Positions 7,037 to 9,510 of a DNA stretch of 9,510 bases are shown piece by piece; positions within the stretch are counted from its first letter, which is position 1; each line of letters starts with the position of its first letter. Both the position numbers and the translations under genes were made by a program. Under the pieces are notes generated by a model. It saw only the letters and a list, made by a program, of their open reading frames with translations. It ran no database searches and was not told the origin of the DNA. The stretch comes from Denitrobacterium sp024691475 (GTDB taxonomy: Bacteria > Actinomycetota > Coriobacteriia > Coriobacteriales > Eggerthellaceae), in contig JAILNP010000140.1 in NCBI GenBank assembly GCA_024691475.1, positions 1-9,510 of the forward strand, written 5' to 3'.

Positions 7037-8137
7037 TTATTTGCCAACCTTCTTGCGACGCAGATTGGTGAGGGCGATCACGAACAGCACGGCGATGGAG
7101 CACACCAGCACGATCTGACCCGCGGTAGAAGGACCGCCGGCCACGGCAGCCGTGGTGTCGGTAGCGGCGCTCGCAGCAACGCCGGCAAGGCCGAAGTTGT
7201 GCGCGAAGGCAGCGCCAACGAGCATACCCAGGAACGTGACGGCAGCATCGGCAGAGCCCTGGCCAGCCAGGACCATCTGACGCAGCGGGCAGCCACCAGC
7301 GAGTACGCCGCCAAAGCCCACGGCGTACAGGCCCAGGATGTTCCACAGGTGCTGGGAATGGGCGATGGGCTGGCCATCGAAGCTGGGCTTGAAGTTACCC
7401 GTAGCGATGCTGTAGACGAGCATAGCCACGAAAATGCCCACGATGGGAATGAGCAGCGTGAAGTCCTTCATGAGGAACAGGTTGCGGATGCCGCCCACGA
7501 AGCAGATGCGCGTCTTCTGAGCCAGGGCGCCAATGATGAGGGCGACGATCAGAGCGATGGCAACGGGGGCGTGCTTGGAACCGGGGCCTTCGGTGCTCGC
7601 AGCGAACACGGCGGTCGTGACGCTGATGATGAGCAGCACGACGAGCACAATGGGGAGCACGGCGCCGGACACCTTGCCCGTGTCGGTTTCGCGGCCCAGA
7701 GAGAAGCCGCGCTTCAGGAACAGGGCGCCCGTGATGGCGCCAGCGGCCAGGCCCACCAGGCCAACCCAAGCGTTCAGGTCACCGGCGGCCATGCGGATGA
7801 CCATGCGCAGCGGGCAGCCCAGGAAAATCAGGGCGCCAATCATCATGATGAAGCCCAGAATGAAGCGGACCATGGGCGAAGAGCCAGCCGTGGAGCGAAA
7901 TTCCTTCGTGGCCAGGGCGATCAGGAACGAGCCCACCACGAAGCCCACGATTTCGGGGCGGAAATACTGCACGGGAGCAGCCGAATGCAGCTTCAGAGAA
8001 CCCGCCATATCGCGGATGAAGCACGCGGCGCAAACGGCCATGTTCGAAGGATTGCCGAAAAACGCGAGCGTGGCGATGAGAGCGCCAACGAGCACGCCGA
8101 CGACGGCAAGCCCCTTCTTAGAATTGAGAAACTCCAT
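7037..8137 (-). CDS. yedE: YedE-type sulfur/selenium membrane transporter
   Basis: This 366-residue membrane protein belongs to the YeeE/YedE family, likely its selenium-metabolism branch (YedE/FdhT). It has two homologous halves, each with GCPLR (107-111 and 282-286), and further cysteines at 36, 39 and 212. In the thiosulfate transporter YeeE, conserved loop cysteines relay the substrate, and the same is likely here. About ten hydrophobic segments are visible. I start it at the ATG at 8135-8137, preceded by AAAGGTG with four bases spacing; an upstream in-frame ATG at 8194 lacks such a site and would add a polar stretch untypical of the family. The TusA and DUF3343 carriers follow in one operon. 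Substrate (selenium species or thiosulfate) cannot be decided. Confidence 0.9.
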   Translation of the reverse strand: MEFLNSKKGLAVVGVLVGALIATLAFFGNPSNMAVCAACFIRDMAGSLKLHSAAPVQYFRPEIVGFVVGSFLIALATKEFRSTAGSSPMVRFILGFIMMIGALIFLGCPLRMVIRMAAGDLNAWVGLVGLAAGAITGALFLKRGFSLGRETDTGKVSGAVLPIVLVVLLIISVTTAVFAASTEGPGSKHAPVAIALIVALIIGALAQKTRICFVGGIRNLFLMKDFTLLIPIVGIFVAMLVYSIATGNFKPSFDGQPIAHSQHLWNILGLYAVGFGGVLAGGCPLRQMVLAGQGSADAAVTFLGMLVGAAFAHNFGLAGVAASAATDTTAAVAGGPSTAGQIVLVCSIAVLFVIALTNLRRKKVGK

Positions 8138-8336
8138 GTGACACCTTTCTCCAGAATACCTAGCTGACAAGTGTTGCTTCCGAAGAGACGGCACAGGAGC
8201 GACGCGATACGATGACGCATATCAGGAAATGGGCGCACGAACGGGACGACTCGATGAGACGCCTCTAGGCAAGCAGCAGAATCGCAGACCAACTTACCCG
8301 TGCGCAGAATGATTGGGGCTATAGCCTGCGGCGTGC

Positions 8337-8345
8337 ATGTTATCA
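8337..8345 (-). promoter_or_regulatory. Candidate extended -10 promoter of the YedE operon
   Basis: On the - strand TGATAACAT gives an extended -10 element (TGN plus TAACAT, four of six). GCAACA lies 17 bases upstream as a weak -35 box. Transcription would start near 8330. The prediction is weak. Confidence 0.3.
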
Positions 8346-8399
8346 CATTCGAAGATAGATGTTGCACAGTTTTCGCAATAAGGTTTTCCCTGCTCGTAA

Positions 8400-8440
8400 C
8401 TGGGTTTTGCGAAGCCCAGCCCGGCGGGCGAAGCAGCCCG
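8400..8440. repeat. Two tandem hairpins after the exporter gene
   Basis: CTGGGTTT pairs with GAAGCCCAG-type bases at 8400-8419 (eight pairs on the + strand with one T-G pair, loop TGCG). CGGGC and GCCCG pair at 8425-8440 around six bases. Neither has a T-run on the - strand, so they may stabilise the 3' end of the exporter message or cause weak termination. Confidence 0.4.
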
Positions 8441-8454
8441 AACGGACGGCTGTG

Positions 8455-9333
8455 TTACAGCGCCACGCCCAGCAGTTGCAGGAGCCAACCCCAGATAACG
8501 CCCGTAACGAACAGGGCTCCGATGATGGTAAGGTTTTGCTTCACGTGACGGTTCGTGCGCACCAGCACGAGCAGGCCAATGCCCGCGGAAACGAGCAAGC
8601 CGCCCATGGCAGCGCCAAATGAGAGCGTGCCTTCCAAATACAGCTCGGTGAGCACGACGCTTGCGCCGCAGTTGGGAATGAGGCCCACAACGGATGCCGC
8701 AATGACAGACAGCGTAGGATGCACCTGCATGAACGAAGCGATGGCCTCCTCGCCCACCCATTCGATGGCACCGCCTAGCACGAGCGAGATGAGGAAGATG
8801 AACAGCGTTACCTGCAGCGTGTGATGCACGGCGCTACGCAAGGGGCTATGATGCTCCTCTTCGTCGTCGCAATGGCAATGATCGCGCTCGCAGAGCTCGT
8901 CGATGTGCGGCTTACCATCGCCCGCATGATGCGTAAGACGCACGATGAGGTCGAAGACGAAGCCCATGATGACGCCGATGAGGGCTTTCAGGCCGATGAT
9001 CTGCACGATGCGAATAGGGTCGACCTGCTCGGCGATGAAGATGGGCAGCATCTCGTCGGAGGTGGACAGGAACACGGCAATGAGCGTTCCCACGGTGATG
9101 ACGCGCCCCGCGTACAGCGTGGACGCCGCTGCAGAGAAACCGCATTGCGGCAACGCGCCCAGAAGCGCACCCACCAGGGGGCCCGCATGACCCGCGCGCT
9201 CGATGGCGGCACGGCTCTTTTCGCTGGCCATATGCTCGATGAGCTCCATGGCCCAATACGTTACGAACAGAAACGGCACGAGCTTGAGCGTGTCGATGAG
9301 CGCGTCGTTGAAGATGTCGATAAAGAATTCCAT
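8455..9333 (-). CDS. ArsP_2/DUF2899-type metal exporter
   Basis: This 292-residue membrane protein fits the ArsP_2 (DUF2899) family of predicted heavy-metal exporters, also annotated as arsenic efflux or putative manganese transporter. Two related halves are visible, with PQCGFSAAASTLYAGRVIT (62-80) and PNCGASVVLTELYLEGTLS (220-238), plus STSDEMLP (90-97). Between the halves lies a cytoplasmic-type loop (about 135-162) very rich in His, Cys, Asp and Glu, likely a metal-binding sensor or filter. The ATG at 9333 has no Shine-Dalgarno sequence; a -10 box ends six bases before it, which indicates a leaderless mRNA. The metal is uncertain: manganese, arsenic and others have been proposed for the family. 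Confidence 0.85.
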   Translation of the reverse strand: MEFFIDIFNDALIDTLKLVPFLFVTYWAMELIEHMASEKSRAAIERAGHAGPLVGALLGALPQCGFSAAASTLYAGRVITVGTLIAVFLSTSDEMLPIFIAEQVDPIRIVQIIGLKALIGVIMGFVFDLIVRLTHHAGDGKPHIDELCERDHCHCDDEEEHHSPLRSAVHHTLQVTLFIFLISLVLGGAIEWVGEEAIASFMQVHPTLSVIAASVVGLIPNCGASVVLTELYLEGTLSFGAAMGGLLVSAGIGLLVLVRTNRHVKQNLTIIGALFVTGVIWGWLLQLLGVAL

Positions 9334-9339
9334 GCGCGC

Positions 9340-9345
9340 ATTCTA
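9340..9345 (-). promoter_or_regulatory. -10 box for leaderless exporter transcript
   Basis: On the - strand TAGAAT matches TATAAT at five of six positions and ends six bases before the exporter ATG. No ribosome binding site lies in between. The -35 region is weak, which suggests that an activator or an unusual sigma contact may be needed. Confidence 0.6.
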
Positions 9346-9370
9346 TCCGTTCGTCTAAGGCACCGTTAGC

Positions 9371-9389
9371 GTTTCCATACTATGGATAC
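9371..9389. promoter_or_regulatory. Operator-like dyad upstream of exporter promoter
   Basis: TCCATA-C-TATGGA (9374-9386) is a perfect 6-1-6 palindrome, extended by GT/AC at the ends with one mismatch. Its centre lies about 47 bases before the expected transcription start of the exporter. This is where a regulator overlapping or touching the -35 region would bind. Confidence 0.45.
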
Positions 9390-9405
9390 AGTGTGTCACC
9401 TGCAC

Positions 9406-9417
9406 ATATGCTCATAT
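9406..9417. promoter_or_regulatory. Second dyad ATATG-CT-CATAT
   Basis: A perfect 5-2-5 palindrome lies 20 bases beyond the first dyad. Its ATATG/CATAT ends recall operators of the ArsR/SmtB family of metal sensors, although the spacing is shorter. A regulatory role is inference. Confidence 0.3.
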
Positions 9418-9459
9418 TTCGCGCGCAGGCAACAGCCACCCCACGTTCAGCGACGTCCC

Positions 9460-9510
9460 CTACCCCACGAGCTGGTAAAACGCTACGGCGCTTGCCGCGG
9501 CAACGTTCAG
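9460..9510 (-). CDS. SpoU/TrmH-type RNA methyltransferase, C-terminal end (partial)
   Basis: The last 16 codons of a - strand gene enter from the right edge and end in TAG (9460-9462). The peptide LNVAAASAVAFYQLVG resembles motif 3 of SpoU/TrmH 2'-O-ribose methyltransferases, where (S)LNV-A-A precedes the C-terminal helix of the knotted SAM-binding fold. Such enzymes modify tRNA or 23S rRNA. With only the tail visible, the exact target is unknown and the assignment rests on this one motif. Confidence 0.6.
   Translation of the reverse strand: MNVAAASAVAFYQLVG

Larger units (their letters stand above)
8138..8454. other. Gene-free stretch before the YedE operon
   Basis: This 317-base gap holds no convincing gene. 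Near the end of the exporter gene are two hairpins (8400-8419, CTGGG/CCCAG extended; 8425-8440, CGGGC/GCCCG). In the middle lies a promoter candidate, leaving an unusually long leader of roughly 190 bases before YedE. I recognise no known riboswitch in it. Confidence 0.55.

Noticed and set aside
6791..8167. A 458-codon open frame on the + strand
   Set aside because: It is the longest frame in the window but is antisense to the YedE and TusA genes and reads as a low-complexity His/Glu/Asp/Gly-rich string, typical of the reverse of a membrane protein in GC-rich DNA.
8294..8410. A possible small Cys-rich peptide on the - strand (YCENCATSIFECDN)
   Set aside because: It contains a C-x-x-C pattern, but no start codon with a ribosome binding site precedes it and the frame continues into antisense-like sequence of the exporter gene. 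The ATG in it coincides with the promoter candidate.
8400..8440. Classical terminator for the metal exporter
   Set aside because: Hairpins are present, but no T-run follows on the - strand, so I listed them as repeats and did not call a terminator.

Overview
The window looks like a chromosomal stretch of a GC-rich, strictly anaerobic actinobacterium. The class Coriobacteriia, probably family Eggerthellaceae, fits best. This is inferred from the GC-rich codon use, a Tat-type lipoprotein signal on a solute-binding protein, genes that appear to start without a leader, an oxygen-sensitive double-cubane iron-sulfur reductase and a selenium/sulfur trafficking set. No marker in the window fixes the genus.

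Layout. Bases 60-360 hold a tRNA-Lys(CUU) with its terminator. After it come pieces of tRNA 3' ends in both orientations, several hairpins and a second terminator. Two + strand genes follow: an orphan WsaF-like glycosyltransferase (457-1707) and a diacylglycerol-kinase-family lipid kinase (1751-2644) that appears to be transcribed leaderless. The kinase converges on the - strand genes, and both stop codons lie inside one perfect hairpin (2637-2661).

Everything from 2654 to the right edge is on the - strand. In transcription order (right to left) it reads: the C-terminal end of a probable SpoU/TrmH RNA methyltransferase (9460-9510, cut by the edge); an ArsP_2/DUF2899 metal exporter with a His/Cys/acid-rich loop (8455-9333); a YedE-type membrane transporter (7037-8137); a TusA-type carrier (6787-6993); a DUF3343 putative Se/S carrier (6528-6779); a polar amino acid ABC importer made of permease (5618-6283), Tat-lipoprotein binding protein (4703-5548) and ATPase (3857-4663); and a YjiM-type double-cubane-cluster reductase (2654-3823).

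How the genes may work together. YedE, TusA and DUF3343 form a recognisable module that would import a sulfur or selenium species and pass it between cysteine-bearing carriers. The ABC importer probably brings in a polar or sulfur-containing amino acid. The reductase, which lies directly behind the importer, could act on an imported or derived substrate. The link between the two blocks is inference from strand and position. The most unusual local features are the hairpin between Shine-Dalgarno and start codon of the reductase gene, two leaderless starts, operator-like dyads before the metal exporter, and the tRNA-end debris next to tRNA-Lys.
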